A stretch of DNA of 64,000 bases from Streptomyces rishiriensis (GCF_030815485.1 NZ_JAUSWV010000002.1:1054001-1118000); one strand, 5' to 3'; positions 7,542 through 16,428 are shown, counted from the first letter of the stretch. Made by a program: numbers and translations. Notes: a model not told the origin generated them from the letters alone.

Positions 7542-8525
7542 TCAGACCCCCGCCGCCGTGGCGCCCGCCCCCGCCCCGGCTGCCGCGCCGGCCCCCGCGC
7601 CGGCCGACAGCGCCGCCGCGGCCGCGCCCACCAGGCCCGCGTCCGTGCCCATCTGCGCGGGGGTCACGGTCAGGCGCTGGACGAAGGACAAGGTGGCGTA
7701 CTCGCGGAGCGCCCGGCGCAGGGGCGCGAAGAGCACCTCGCCCGCCTTGCCCACGCCCCCGCCGATCACCGCGATGTCGATCTCGACGAGGGTCGCGGTG
7801 GCCGCGATGCCGGCGGCCAAGGCCTGGGCTGCCCGCTCGAAGGAGGCCACGGCGACCGGGTCGCCCGCGCGGGCGGCGGCGGCCACCGCCGCAGCGGAGG
7901 CGTCACCGTCGGGGCCGGGCAGCCAGCCGTTCTCCAGGGCCCGTCGGGCGATGTTGGGGCCGCTGGCGATACGTTCCACACAGCCGCGCCCGCCACACGG
8001 GCACAGGTCTCCGTCGAGTTCCACGCTGATGTGGCCGATGTGTCCGGCGTTGCCGGTGGGTCCCGGGTGCAGTCGGCCGCCCAGGACCAGGCCGCCGCCC
8101 ACGCCGGTCGAGACCACCATGCACAGCGCGTTGTCGTGACCGCGGGCGGCGCCTTGCCAGTGTTCGGCCGCCGTGATCGCCACGCCGTCGCCGATGAGCT
8201 CGACCGGGAGGTTTCCCGTCGCCGCCCGTACCCGGTCGACCAGCGGGAAGTCGCGCCAGCCCGGCACGTTGACCGGGCTGACCGTGCCCGCCGAGGCGTC
8301 CACCGGCCCCGCGCTGCCGATGCCGACGGCCCGGACGCGCCCCCACAGCGGAGCCGCGGTCAGCTCCGCCAGCGTCTCCTCGACGGCCCGCATCACGGTG
8401 TCGCCGTTCTCCTGGGCGGGCGTGGGGCGCTGAGCGCGGGCCAGGATCGTGCCGTCGCCGTCCACCAGCGCTCCGGCGATCTTGGTGCCGCCGATGTCGA
8501 GCGCGGCCACGAGGTCGGTGTACAT
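7542..8525 (-). CDS. ROK family sugar kinase (glucokinase-like)
   Basis: A 327-residue cytosolic sugar kinase of the ROK family. The phosphate-binding motif DIGGTKIAG lies at 8-16, GIGSAGPVD near 70-78, the catalytic region at about 126-170 includes GDGVAI and VSTGVGGGLVLGG, and the structural zinc site is CPCGGRGCVERIASG near 183-197 with the upstream His in GHISVE. The last 20 residues are a low-complexity Ala/Gly tail. The ATG at 8525 (MYTDLVAALDIGG) follows GGGAG. It has no DNA-binding domain, so it is an enzyme, not a ROK repressor. It is divergent from a LacI regulator with a perfect operator between them. Hexose specificity cannot be read. Confidence 0.9.
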   Translation of the reverse strand: MYTDLVAALDIGGTKIAGALVDGDGTILARAQRPTPAQENGDTVMRAVEETLAELTAAPLWGRVRAVGIGSAGPVDASAGTVSPVNVPGWRDFPLVDRVRAATGNLPVELIGDGVAITAAEHWQGAARGHDNALCMVVSTGVGGGLVLGGRLHPGPTGNAGHIGHISVELDGDLCPCGGRGCVERIASGPNIARRALENGWLPGPDGDASAAAVAAAARAGDPVAVASFERAAQALAAGIAATATLVEIDIAVIGGGVGKAGEVLFAPLRRALREYATLSFVQRLTVTPAQMGTDAGLVGAAAAALSAGAGAGAAAGAGAGATAAGV

Positions 8526-8622
8526 CAGTCTGGTTTCTCCCGGTCCACCATGGAAAAAGCTGGCCGGTCCAGCGGTTGGGGGACGCGGGCCGGAGATGCG
8601 GTGGACAGTGTCTCCCGCATCT

Positions 8623-8634
8623 GACAACGTTGTC
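8623..8634. promoter_or_regulatory. LacI/GalR-type operator between ROK kinase and LacI regulator
   Basis: GACAACGTTGTC is a perfect 12-bp palindrome with the central CG step typical of LacI/GalR operators. It lies 98 bp upstream of the kinase start and 125 bp upstream of the regulator start, so it can control both divergent genes. Confidence 0.75.
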
Positions 8635-8758
8635 CAGGCTCTATGCTCGACGCCACATCCTCATACAAACCCTGGGACCCACGCATCCCCGTCCGCAACA
8701 TCGCATGGACGGAGTGCATGGCCGACCTCCCGTGGACGACAGGACAGGACACAGCATC

Positions 8759-9796
8759 GTGCCCGAGACGCAGCGCCGGCCCGAGAGCCGCTACGGCAAC
8801 CGTCCCACCATGAAGGATGTCGCAGCCCGCGCCGGAGTCGGCCTCAAGACGGTCTCACGCGTGGTGAACGGCGAGACGGGCGTCACGCCCGTAACCGAAC
8901 GCCGGGTCCAGGAGGCCATCGACGCGCTCGGCTTCCGTCGCAACGACAGCGCCCGGGTACTGCGCAAGGGCAGCACGGCCAGCATCGGCCTGGTCCTCGA
9001 GGACCTCGCGGACCCGTTCTACGGCCCGCTCAGCCGCGCGGTGGAGGAGGTGGCCCGCGCCCACGGCGCACTGCTCATCAACGGCTCCAGCGCCGAGGAC
9101 CCGGACCGGGAGCAGGAACTGGCGCTGGCGCTGTGCGCGCGCCGGGTGGACGGACTGGTGGTGATCCCGGCCGGCGACGACCACCGGTACCTGGAGCCCG
9201 AGATCAAGGCGGGCGTCGCCACGGTGTTCGTGGACCGCCCGGCCGGGCAGATCGACGCCGACTGCGTCCTGTCGGACAACTTCGGCGGCGCCCGCGAGGG
9301 CGTGACCCATCTGGTGTCGCACGGGCACCGCCGGATCGGCTTCATCGGCGACATGCCCCGCATCCACACCGCCGCCGAGCGGTTGCGCGGCTACCGGGCG
9401 GCGATGGAGGACGCCGGCATACCGGTCGAGGACGCCTGGATGTCGCTGGGCGCCACCGATCCCCTGCGGGTGCGCCGCGCGGCCGAGGAGATGCTGTCCG
9501 GGCCCGCGCCGGTCACGGCGATCTTCTCGGGCAACAACCGGGTGACGGTCACCGTGATCCGGGTGCTCGCCGAGCGGGCCCGGCGGGTCGCCCTGGTGGC
9601 CTTCGACGACCTGGAGCTCGCCGACCTGCTCCAGCCCGGGGTCACGGTGGTCGCGCAGGACGCGGCCACGATCGGCCGGACCGCCGCCGAGCGTCTGTTC
9701 GGGCAGCTGGACGGCACTCTGATCGCCCCCGAGCGCATCGAACTGCCGACCCGGCTCGTCACGCGCGGCTCCGGCGAGCTGCCGCCGGCCGACTGA
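8759..9796 (+). CDS. LacI family transcriptional regulator
   Basis: A 345-residue regulator. The N-terminal helix-turn-helix begins with MKDVAARAGVGLKTVSRVVN about 18 residues in and continues with the hinge helix (RRNDSARVLRKGSTASIGLV). The remainder is a periplasmic-binding-protein-like sensor domain with LEDLADPFY and VALVAFDDLELADLL. The GTG at 8759, after AGGACAGGA, is favoured because it leaves a short N-terminal arm before the HTH; the long upstream extension covers the operator. The divergent ROK kinase is the obvious target, so a sugar or sugar phosphate is the likely effector. The downstream gene starts eight bases later and is probably cotranscribed. Confidence 0.9.
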   Translation: MPETQRRPESRYGNRPTMKDVAARAGVGLKTVSRVVNGETGVTPVTERRVQEAIDALGFRRNDSARVLRKGSTASIGLVLEDLADPFYGPLSRAVEEVARAHGALLINGSSAEDPDREQELALALCARRVDGLVVIPAGDDHRYLEPEIKAGVATVFVDRPAGQIDADCVLSDNFGGAREGVTHLVSHGHRRIGFIGDMPRIHTAAERLRGYRAAMEDAGIPVEDAWMSLGATDPLRVRRAAEEMLSGPAPVTAIFSGNNRVTVTVIRVLAERARRVALVAFDDLELADLLQPGVTVVAQDAATIGRTAAERLFGQLDGTLIAPERIELPTRLVTRGSGELPPAD

Positions 9797-9803
9797 GGCG
9801 CCC

Positions 9804-10541
9804 ATGGACGCCCGCGACGAGCACCGCACACTCAGCGCGCTGGGCCTGGCCGACGCTCCGCGCGACCATCCGCTGAGCTATCCCGGCGCGTGGCCGACCG
9901 GGTCCGGGCTGCTGCGGGGTGACGAGCTGCTGCCGCTGGACCGGCTGACGCATCCCGGCCGCACGCCGGTCGTCGCCGTCGGCTCCAACGCCAGTCCCGC
10001 CCAACTGCGGCACAAGATGGCCGAGTTCGGCGTCTCCTCGACCGTGCCCATGGTGAAGGCCCGGGTGACGGGCCTCGACATCGGCGTCTCCGCACATATC
10101 AGCCGCCCCGGTTATGTGCCCGCGTCCCCCATCGGCGCCCCCGGCGTCATGCGGGAGTTGTTCGTCATCTGGCTGGACCCGGAACAACTCGCCCTGATCG
10201 ACGCGACGGAGCCGAACTACGACCGGGTCCTGCTGCTCGCGCCGGGTTTCGGGGTGGAACTGGAGAACGGCGAGGCCCTCCTCGACGCGTTCGCGTACGT
10301 GAATCATCATGGAGTGCTCCACCACGGCGACGGCGCCCCCCGCAGACACCCCGGCCAGCGCGCCCTGATCACAGAACTCCTCGCACGGTCAACGGCGTTG
10401 AGGCAGTTGTTCGGGACGACCCCGGAAGAGTTCTGCTCCCGTGCGCGGGCCGACGCGGGACGGCGCGTGCAGGGCACCCGCCTGTTCGCGGAGGAGAAGT
10501 GGGTGACCGCGTCCGGCCTGGAACATCTGCGTGTCCGATAA
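9804..10541 (+). CDS. Hypothetical protein, possibly gamma-glutamylcyclotransferase-like
   Basis: A 245-residue soluble protein with no signal peptide or membrane segment. PVVAVGSNASPAQLRHKM near residues 55-71 resembles the YGSN loop that begins gamma-glutamylcyclotransferase/AIG2-like folds, and the middle contains FVIWLDPEQLALIDATEPNY, which fits that fold. The match is to a short loop only, so I do not assign an enzyme. The start is eight bases after the LacI stop, which suggests cotranscription, though no link to sugar metabolism is evident. Confidence 0.8.
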   Translation: MDARDEHRTLSALGLADAPRDHPLSYPGAWPTGSGLLRGDELLPLDRLTHPGRTPVVAVGSNASPAQLRHKMAEFGVSSTVPMVKARVTGLDIGVSAHISRPGYVPASPIGAPGVMRELFVIWLDPEQLALIDATEPNYDRVLLLAPGFGVELENGEALLDAFAYVNHHGVLHHGDGAPRRHPGQRALITELLARSTALRQLFGTTPEEFCSRARADAGRRVQGTRLFAEEKWVTASGLEHLRVR

Positions 10542-10627
10542 AGTGACCGCACGGCATCGCGTGTCGGTCACCGGCCGGGTGAGGCATGGAGGTGCCCGTG
10601 AGTTTGCCTTACGGAGGCATTCCACAC

Positions 10628-11017
10628 ATGTCGGTCGAGTTGAACCACACCATCATCCACTCCCGTGACAACCGGGAGTCCGCCGAGTTCCTGGCCCACG
10701 TCCTGGGGCTCGAGGTCGGTCCCGAGTGGGGCCCGTTCGTCCCGGTGAACACCAGCAACGGCGTCACCCTCGACTTCGCCAGCATCCCGGAGGAGTCGAT
10801 CGTCATGCAGCACTACGCCTTCCTCGTCGCGGACGAGGAGTTCGACGCGGCCTTCGAGCGGATCGAGCGGGCGGGGATCACGTACTTCGCCGATCCGCAC
10901 GGCAGGCAGCCGGGTGAGATCAACCGTCATCACGGCGGCCGGGGCGTCTACTTCCGGGATCCGGCCGGGCACGGCATGGAGATCATCACGCGCCCGTACG
11001 AGCTCCCGCAGTCGTAG
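10628..11017 (+). CDS. VOC (glyoxalase/bleomycin-resistance fold) family protein
   Basis: A 129-residue single-chain vicinal-oxygen-chelate protein with paired beta-alpha-beta modules. Candidate metal ligands occupy the expected positions: H7 in LNHTII, H62 in MQHYAFLV and E118 in HGMEIITRP. It could be a dioxygenase, isomerase or metal-dependent lyase; no resistance role is implied. The ATG at 10628 is preceded by GGAGG at 10613-10617. A hairpin lies between it and the convergent DUF6986 gene. The substrate is unknown. Confidence 0.9.
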   Translation: MSVELNHTIIHSRDNRESAEFLAHVLGLEVGPEWGPFVPVNTSNGVTLDFASIPEESIVMQHYAFLVADEEFDAAFERIERAGITYFADPHGRQPGEINRHHGGRGVYFRDPAGHGMEIITRPYELPQS

Positions 11018-11085
11018 TCACCGCTCGACAGAGGCCGGTGGAGCAGGGGCTGCGCGGTACCGTCGAACGGTGCCGCTCCTCGGAG

Positions 11086-11115
11086 AGGGCGCCCTGCTCC
11101 TCCGGCCGGCGCCCT
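11086..11115. terminator. Hairpin between convergent VOC and DUF6986 genes
   Basis: AGGGCGCC (11086-11093) pairs with GGCGCCCT (11108-11115) around a 14-base loop, between the two converging stop codons. Confidence 0.5.
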
Positions 11116-11219
11116 TCCCGGAGGGGGCCGGTCATCGGGCACGGTGCCGGCTGGCGGGAAGCCCTGGGCCGGCCCGCCCGGCGGTCAGGTGCCGGAACCA
11201 CCCCGCGCGGCCGCCGCCC

Positions 11220-12524
11220 CTACTGCGCGGAGGCCGTCAGATCGCCTCGGCGCGGGGTGGCGAAGCCCTCCAGGGCCGCCCGGGTCAGCCCGGTGGCGTC
11301 GGTCACCTCGGCGAGGTCGAGGGCGCCGCAGTCCAGGCCGCGCAGCAGGTAGCCGCCGAGGGCCTTGGCGGTCGCGGGCTCGTCCATCACATCGCCGCCG
11401 GTCCGGTCGGCGTACCGCGAGAGCCGCTCGGCGGCCTGGGTGAAGCCCTCCCGGTAGAAGGCGAAGACGGCCGCGTAGCGGGTGGGGAGGTGACCGGGGT
11501 GCATGTCCCAGCCCTGGTAGTAGGCGCGGGACAGGGCGCGGCGGGTGAGGCCGTAGTGCAGTCGCCAGGCGTCGTGCACCTGCCGGGTGGGGCCGACCGG
11601 CAGCACGTTCGTGGAGCCGTCCGAGACACGCACCCCGGTGCCGGCCGCCGCGACCTGCATGACCGCCTTGGCGTGGTCGGCCGCGGGGTGGTCCCCGGCC
11701 TGGTGGGCGGCGGAGACGCCGAGGCAGGCGCTGTAGTCGAAGGTGCCGTAGTGGAGGCCCGTGGCGCGGCCCTGGGCCGCCTGGATCATGCGGGCGACCG
11801 TCGCGGTGCCGTCGGTGGCGAGGATGGACTGGCTGGTCTCGATCTGGATCTCGAAGCCGAGCCGTCCGGCGTCGAGGCCCCGGGCCCGCTCGAAGGCCTC
11901 CAGGAGCCGGACCATCGCGGTGACCTGTTCCGGATACGTCACCTTCGGCAGGGTCAGGAGCAGGCCGTCGGGAAGGCCGCCGCTCTCCATCAGCCCGGTG
12001 AGGAAGATGTCGAGGGTGCGGATGCCCCGGTCGCGTACCGCGGCCTCCATGCACTTCATGCGGATGCCCATGTAGGGGGCCGCGGTGCCCTTCGCGCTCG
12101 CCTCCGCGATCAGCCGGGCCGCGCGGGCGGCCGCCGCGTCCTCCTCGGCGTCCGGGCGGGGGCCGTAGCCGTCCTCGAAGTCGACGCGCAGGTCCTCGAC
12201 CGGCTCGCGCTCCAGCTTGGCCCGCACCCGCGCGTACACGGGCCCGGCGAGGTCCGGGGAGAGGCCGAGACAGGCGGCGAAGGAGGCCGCGTCCGGGGCG
12301 TGCTCGTCGAGGGCGGTGAGTGCCTGGTCGCCCCAGGAGCGGATGGTGCCGGCGTCGAAGGCGTCGCCGGGGACGTAGACGGTGTGGACGGGCTGGCGGG
12401 TTCCGGGGTCGCCGGGGTAGCGGCGGTCGAGTTCGGCGTCGACCGGGGCGAGGGAGGCGCTGATCTCCTCGCTGACGGCGCCCGCGAGGCTCGTCGTCAC
12501 CGTCTCCTGCTGGCCCTGACCCAT
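11220..12524 (-). CDS. DUF6986 family protein, HpcH/HpaI aldolase-citrate lyase fold
   Basis: A 434-residue TIM-barrel protein related to citrate lyase beta and malate synthase-like enzymes. LRVDFEDGYG near residue 110 and GFEIQIETSQSI near 220 supply the acidic metal ligands expected of that fold, and HYGTFDYSACLG near 255 matches the active-site strand. Streptomyces genes of this type are commonly found near allantoin/glyoxylate genes, but none are seen here. The ATG at 12524 is 22 bases downstream of a strong inverted repeat (12546-12575) that resembles an IclR-type operator. The reaction is probably C-C bond lysis or condensation of a keto acid or glyoxylate derivative; this is inference from the fold. 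Confidence 0.85.
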   Translation of the reverse strand: MGQGQQETVTTSLAGAVSEEISASLAPVDAELDRRYPGDPGTRQPVHTVYVPGDAFDAGTIRSWGDQALTALDEHAPDAASFAACLGLSPDLAGPVYARVRAKLEREPVEDLRVDFEDGYGPRPDAEEDAAAARAARLIAEASAKGTAAPYMGIRMKCMEAAVRDRGIRTLDIFLTGLMESGGLPDGLLLTLPKVTYPEQVTAMVRLLEAFERARGLDAGRLGFEIQIETSQSILATDGTATVARMIQAAQGRATGLHYGTFDYSACLGVSAAHQAGDHPAADHAKAVMQVAAAGTGVRVSDGSTNVLPVGPTRQVHDAWRLHYGLTRRALSRAYYQGWDMHPGHLPTRYAAVFAFYREGFTQAAERLSRYADRTGGDVMDEPATAKALGGYLLRGLDCGALDLAEVTDATGLTRAALEGFATPRRGDLTASAQ

Positions 12525-12545
12525 TCCACACCCTCCGGTTTTTTC

Positions 12546-12575
12546 CGCTTTACGGAATCAACAATCCGTAGAGCG
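12546..12575. promoter_or_regulatory. Inverted repeat upstream of DUF6986, candidate IclR/AllR-type operator
   Basis: CGCTTTACGGA (12546-12556) and TCCGTAGAGCG (12565-12575) are inverted copies with one mismatch and an 8-base spacer. Nested inside is TTCCG-N5-CGGAA (12543-12557). It lies just before the DUF6986 start and within 160 bp of the divergent phosphodiesterase gene. The regulator is not in the window. Confidence 0.5.
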
Positions 12576-12705
12576 AAGTTATCCGTGCGGCTTCCGGCGG
12601 GTCAACACCCTGTCCACGGCGTGATCCCCGCGTCCCCGCCACACCGGCTCCCCCTTCCGCACAACCGCTCCCACCTTCATCCTGTCTCACAAGGGGAGGC
12701 GATAC

Positions 12706-13626
12706 ATGACCGGCATCACAGGGCCCACCCGGCGGGCGGGGCTGCGCACGGCGTTGGCCGCCCTGGCGACCGTGCCCCTGCTGGGCACGGCAGGGTCTGC
12801 CGCCATCCGGAACGAGCGTCCCGCGCGCGGGGCGCTCCAGTCCGCGGCCGTGCCGCCGCTGAAGGTCATGACCTTCAATCTGCGGTACCCGGGCGCCAAG
12901 GACGCCCACACCTGGCCGGTCCGCCGTCCGGTGATGCGCGCCCTGCTGCGCCGGGCGGCTCCGCACGTCATCGGCACCCAGGAGGGTCTGCCGGCCCAGT
13001 TGCGCGACATCGAGGCCGACCTCGGCCCGCACTACGCCTGGATCGGCAAGGGCCGCAGCGTGCCGGACCCGGAGGCGGTGGCCGTGTTCTACGACACCCG
13101 TCGGCTGGCCGCGGTCGAGCACGCGCACTTCTGGCTGTCCGACACACCCGAGGTGCTCGGCTCCAACACCTGGGGGGCGGACTACCCCCGCATGGTCACC
13201 TGGGTGCGCTTGCGCGATCTGCGCGCACGACGGGAGTTCTACGTCCTCAACACCCATCTCGACAACGCCAGCCAGTACGCGCGCGTGCGCTCCGCCGACC
13301 TGATCGCCGCGCGGATCGCCGCCTTGGACCGCTCCCTGCCACTGCTGCTGACCGGCGACTTCAACGCCGTCGCGCACGTCAATCCGGTCTACGACCGGCT
13401 GCTGGCCGCCGGGCTGGTCGACACCTGGGACACGGCACGCGCGCGTGCCGGAGCCTACGCGACCTACCACGGGTACAAGCCGCTCACGCCGAACGGGGAC
13501 CGCATCGACTGGATCCTGGCGACGTCGGGCGTCACCGTGCACCGTGAGCGGACCGACACCTTCCGCCTGGACGGCCAGTACCCGAGCGACCACCTGCCGG
13601 TGCAGGCCACGGTGACCCTGGGATGA
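12706..13626 (+). CDS. Secreted endonuclease/exonuclease/phosphatase family protein
   Basis: A 306-residue protein with a twin-arginine-type leader (TRRAGLRTALAALATV, about 7-22) and a small-residue cleavage region near 25-32. The EEP (DNase I-like) domain carries all core motifs: MTFNLRYPGAK near 56 (Asn), GTQEGL near 93 (catalytic Glu), LNTHLDN near 182, LTGDFNA near 212 (Asp, Asn) and the terminal SDHLPVQA near 293 (Asp-His). It probably acts outside the cell as a metal-dependent phosphodiesterase on nucleic acid, sphingomyelin-like lipid or inositol phosphate. The start is supported by GGGGAGG at 12693-12699. A near-perfect hairpin follows. Confidence 0.9.
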   Translation: MTGITGPTRRAGLRTALAALATVPLLGTAGSAAIRNERPARGALQSAAVPPLKVMTFNLRYPGAKDAHTWPVRRPVMRALLRRAAPHVIGTQEGLPAQLRDIEADLGPHYAWIGKGRSVPDPEAVAVFYDTRRLAAVEHAHFWLSDTPEVLGSNTWGADYPRMVTWVRLRDLRARREFYVLNTHLDNASQYARVRSADLIAARIAALDRSLPLLLTGDFNAVAHVNPVYDRLLAAGLVDTWDTARARAGAYATYHGYKPLTPNGDRIDWILATSGVTVHRERTDTFRLDGQYPSDHLPVQATVTLG

Positions 13627-13627
13627 G

Positions 13628-13668
13628 CCGAGGCCCCCGTGACCGGTTCTCGGTCACGGGGGCCTCGG
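13628..13668. terminator. Bidirectional terminator between EEP gene and etfA
   Basis: An 18-bp near-perfect stem (about 13628-13645 with 13651-13668) and a 5-base loop lie between the converging stop codons at 13626 and 13691. Confidence 0.85.
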
Positions 13669-13690
13669 GCAGTCTGCGGCTGCCGGGTGA

Positions 13691-14653
13691 TCAGCCCTTG
13701 CGGGTGTTGATCTCGTCGGTGAGCTGCGGGACCACGTCGAACAGGTCGCCGACGACGCCGTAGTCGACCAGGTCGAAGATCGGGGCCTCGGCGTCCTTGT
13801 TGACGGCCACGATGGTCTTCGAGGTCTGCATGCCGGCGCGGTGCTGGATGGCGCCGGAGATGCCGTTGGCGATGTAGAGCTGCGGCGAGACGGACTTGCC
13901 GGTCTGGCCGACCTGGTTGGTGTGCGGGTACCAGCCGGCGTCCACGGCGGCGCGGGAGGCGCCGACGGCCGCGCCGAGGGAGTCGGCGAGGGACTCGATG
14001 AGGGCGAAGTTCTCGGCGCCGTTGACGCCACGGCCACCGGAGACCACGATCGCGGCCTCGGTCAGCTCCGGGCGGCCGGTCGACTCACGCGGCGTGCGGC
14101 CGGTGACCTTGGTGCCGGTGGCCTGGGCGGAGAAGGTCACCGCGAGGGCCTCGACGGCGCCGGCGGCCGGGGCGGCCTCGACGGCGGCCGAGTTCGGCTT
14201 CACGGTGATGACCGGGGTGCCCTTGGAGACACGGGACTTGGTGGTGAAGGACGCGGCGAACACCGACTGGGTGGCCACCGGGCCCTCGTCGCCGGCCTCG
14301 ATGTCGACGGCGTCGGTGATGATGCCGGAGCCGATGCGCAGCGCCAGACGGGCGGCGATCTCCTTGCCCTCGGCGGAGGACGGCACGAGGACGGCGGCCG
14401 GGGAGACCGACTCGACCGCGGCCTGGAGCGCGTCGACCTTCGGTACGACGAGGTAGTCGGCGTACTCGGACGCGTCGTGGGTCAGCACCTTCACGGCGCC
14501 GTGCTCGGCCAGCGCGGCGGCGGTGTTCTCGGCGCCCGCGCCGAGGGCGACGGCGACGGGCTCGCCGATGCGGCGGGCCAGCGTCAGCAGCTCCAGGGTG
14601 GGCTTGCGGACGGCGCCGTCCACGTGGTCGACGAAGACGAGGACTTCAGCCAT
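13691..14653 (-). CDS. etfA: Electron transfer flavoprotein subunit alpha
   Basis: A 320-residue FAD-binding subunit of the ETF heterodimer, which takes electrons from acyl-CoA and related dehydrogenases and passes them to the quinone pool. The C-terminal FAD domain shows [18 protein letters not shown] near 190, then [37 protein letters not shown] and [13 protein letters not shown], the full ETF-alpha signature order. The N-terminal domain (about 1-175) is the ETF Rossmann-like module. The ATG at 14653 follows GGAGAG. It lies 50 bases downstream of etfB in the same operon. Length is normal for the family. Confidence 0.97.
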   Translation of the reverse strand: MAEVLVFVDHVDGAVRKPTLELLTLARRIGEPVAVALGAGAENTAAALAEHGAVKVLTHDASEYADYLVVPKVDALQAAVESVSPAAVLVPSSAEGKEIAARLALRIGSGIITDAVDIEAGDEGPVATQSVFAASFTTKSRVSKGTPVITVKPNSAAVEAAPAAGAVEALAVTFSAQATGTKVTGRTPRESTGRPELTEAAIVVSGGRGVNGAENFALIESLADSLGAAVGASRAAVDAGWYPHTNQVGQTGKSVSPQLYIANGISGAIQHRAGMQTSKTIVAVNKDAEAPIFDLVDYGVVGDLFDVVPQLTDEINTRKG

Positions 14654-14703
14654 GGGATTGCTCTCCTGCGAAACGAAGTTGAGGGGCGGTCGGCGAAGGG
14701 CCT

Positions 14704-15492
14704 TTAGATGAACTTCTGGCCCGCGAGGAACTCGGCGAGCTGCTTGCCGCCCTCGCCCTCGTCCTTGACGATCGTGCCCGCGGTGCGGGCCGGACGCTCG
14801 GTCGCGCTGTCGACCGCGGTCCAGGCGCCCTCGAGACCGACCTCCTCGGCCTCCAGGTCCAGGTCCGACAGGTCCCAGGACTCGACCGGCTTCTTCTTGG
14901 CCGCCATGATGCCCTTGAACGACGGGTAACGCGCCTCGCCCGACTGGTCGGTGACCGACACGACGGCCGGCAGGGAGGCCTCGAGCTGCTCGGAGGCGGC
15001 GTCGCCGTCCCGGCGGCCCTTGACGGTGCCGTCCTCGACGGAGACCTCGGAGAGCAGGGTGACCTGCGGGACGCCCAGGCGCTCGGCCAGCAGGGCCGGG
15101 ACGACGCCCATGGTGCCGTCGGTGGAGGCCAGGCCGGAGATGACCAGGTCGTAGCCGGCCTTCTCGATCGCCTTGGCCAGCACCAGGGAGGTGCCGATGG
15201 CGTCGGTGCCGTGCAGGTCGTCGTCCTCGACGTGGATCGCCTTGTCGGCGCCCATGGAGAGGGCCTTGCGGAGCGCGTCCTTGGCGTCCTCGGGGCCCAC
15301 CGTCAGGACGGTGATCTCCACGTCGTCGTCGGAGTTCTCGGAGATCTGCAGCGCCTGCTCGACCGCGTACTCGTCGAGCTCGGAGAGCAGACCGTCCACG
15401 TCGTCCCGGTCGACGGTCAGGTCATCGGCGAAGTGCCGGTCGCCAGTGGCGTCGGGCACGTACTTCACAGTGACAACGATCCTCAAGCTCAC
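14704..15492 (-). CDS. etfB: Electron transfer flavoprotein subunit beta
   Basis: A 262-residue partner subunit of ETF, which binds AMP and docks dehydrogenases. It begins MSLRIVVTVKYVPDA and has AVEQALQI near 43, VLTVGPEDAKDALRKALSMGADKAIHV near 61-87, VLAKAIEKAGYDLVISGLASTDG near 104-126 and a dehydrogenase-recognition loop with LPAVVSVTD near 175. The GTG at 15492 is preceded by GGAGAG five bases away. It is the first gene of the etfBA operon, with a palindromic AAGCGCTT element about 145 bp upstream. No electron-transfer partner gene is adjacent. Confidence 0.97.
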   Translation of the reverse strand: MSLRIVVTVKYVPDATGDRHFADDLTVDRDDVDGLLSELDEYAVEQALQISENSDDDVEITVLTVGPEDAKDALRKALSMGADKAIHVEDDDLHGTDAIGTSLVLAKAIEKAGYDLVISGLASTDGTMGVVPALLAERLGVPQVTLLSEVSVEDGTVKGRRDGDAASEQLEASLPAVVSVTDQSGEARYPSFKGIMAAKKKPVESWDLSDLDLEAEEVGLEGAWTAVDSATERPARTAGTIVKDEGEGGKQLAEFLAGQKFI

Positions 15493-15635
15493 GCCGGCTC
15501 TCCTACTGCATCGTCAGTTCTCGGCTGCCTTCTTCCAGGCAGCATAGGCGCCACAAGCGGCCGATCCCGGTCGGGGCGGCCCGCGCTCCGACCGAAACAT
15601 TACTCGTCAGTACACCCAGTTCGTCCCCGCTAAGC

Positions 15636-15643
15636 AAGCGCTT
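15636..15643. promoter_or_regulatory. Palindromic element upstream of etfBA
   Basis: AAGCGCTT sits within AGCAAGCGCTTTGA, which resembles the AGCAAG/CTTGCT dyads bound by TetR regulators of acyl-CoA catabolism such as KstR2. The second arm is degenerate. It lies about 145 bp before the etfB start. Confidence 0.3.
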
Positions 15644-15710
15644 TGAACTGTGACCTTCGCAACGCAGCGTAATCGGAACCCGACGACTTCGCAGGAGAGC
15701 CGGGCAGTGA

Positions 15711-16220
15711 TCAATCCCGCAGGGCCGTGAACCGCCCCTGGTGGTAGAGCAACGGACGGCCCACGCCCTCCGGGTCGCCCAGGACCACCTCGGCCAGCAC
15801 GATGCGGTGATCGCCCGCCGGGACCCGCGCGACGACCCGGCACACCAGCCACGCCAGCACGTCGTCCAGGACCGGAACGCCCAGCGGGCCCTCGCGCCAG
15901 ACGGTCGGCGCGCCGAAGCGGTCGGCGCCGCTCCTGGCGAAGGTGGCGGCCAGCCCCTGCTGGTGCTCGCCGAGTATGTGGACGCCCACGTGCGCGGCCC
16001 GGGAGACCACGGGCCAGCTGGAGGCGCCGGTGCCGATACCGAAGGAGAGCATCGGGGGTTCGGCGGAGACGGAGCTGAGCGAGGTGGCGGTGAAGCCGAC
16101 CGGACCGCTCTCACCGGAGGCGGTGATCACCGCCACCCCCGCGGCATGCCGGCGGAAGACGGAGCGCAGGAGCTCGGGAGAGGCCAGGTGAGGGGAGCCG
16201 AGGCCGGGTATGGCCGTCAT
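15711..16220 (-). CDS. Flavin reductase family protein (FMN-binding split barrel)
   Basis: A 169-residue protein of the flavin reductase-like domain used by the small components of two-component monooxygenases (DIM6/NTAB type). LLRSVFRRHAAGVAVITA near residues 16-33, GFTATSLSSVSAEPPMLSFGI near 43-62 and HVGVHILGEHQQGLAATFA near 78-96 are characteristic, with FMN contacts in the TATS loop. The probable job is reduction of FMN or FAD by NAD(P)H. The ATG at 16220 has AAGGA upstream; a longer form starting at 16268 is possible. No monooxygenase is adjacent, so the partner is unknown. Confidence 0.88.
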   Translation of the reverse strand: MTAIPGLGSPHLASPELLRSVFRRHAAGVAVITASGESGPVGFTATSLSSVSAEPPMLSFGIGTGASSWPVVSRAAHVGVHILGEHQQGLAATFARSGADRFGAPTVWREGPLGVPVLDDVLAWLVCRVVARVPAGDHRIVLAEVVLGDPEGVGRPLLYHQGRFTALRD

Positions 16221-16428
16221 GGGGTCGTCCTTCTGCGAGAAGTGGCGGGCCGGGCCGTGGGTGCTCAACGGGCCGGACAGCGCGCGCTCGCGGTACGGAC
16301 CAGGTCGACATGGGCCCGTCCGTGAAGAAGGAGTTCCTCAGGCATACGGTCAGGTTGACGATAGGTGCCGCGCACAGTCAAGTACGTCCCGGCATCTGGG
16401 AGATGCCTCACCGTCCCCCGCGGGTGCG

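Noticed and set aside
12550..13593. Minus-strand frame opposite the secreted EEP gene
   Set aside because: Antisense to a gene with all EEP catalytic motifs and a Tat leader; shadow frame.
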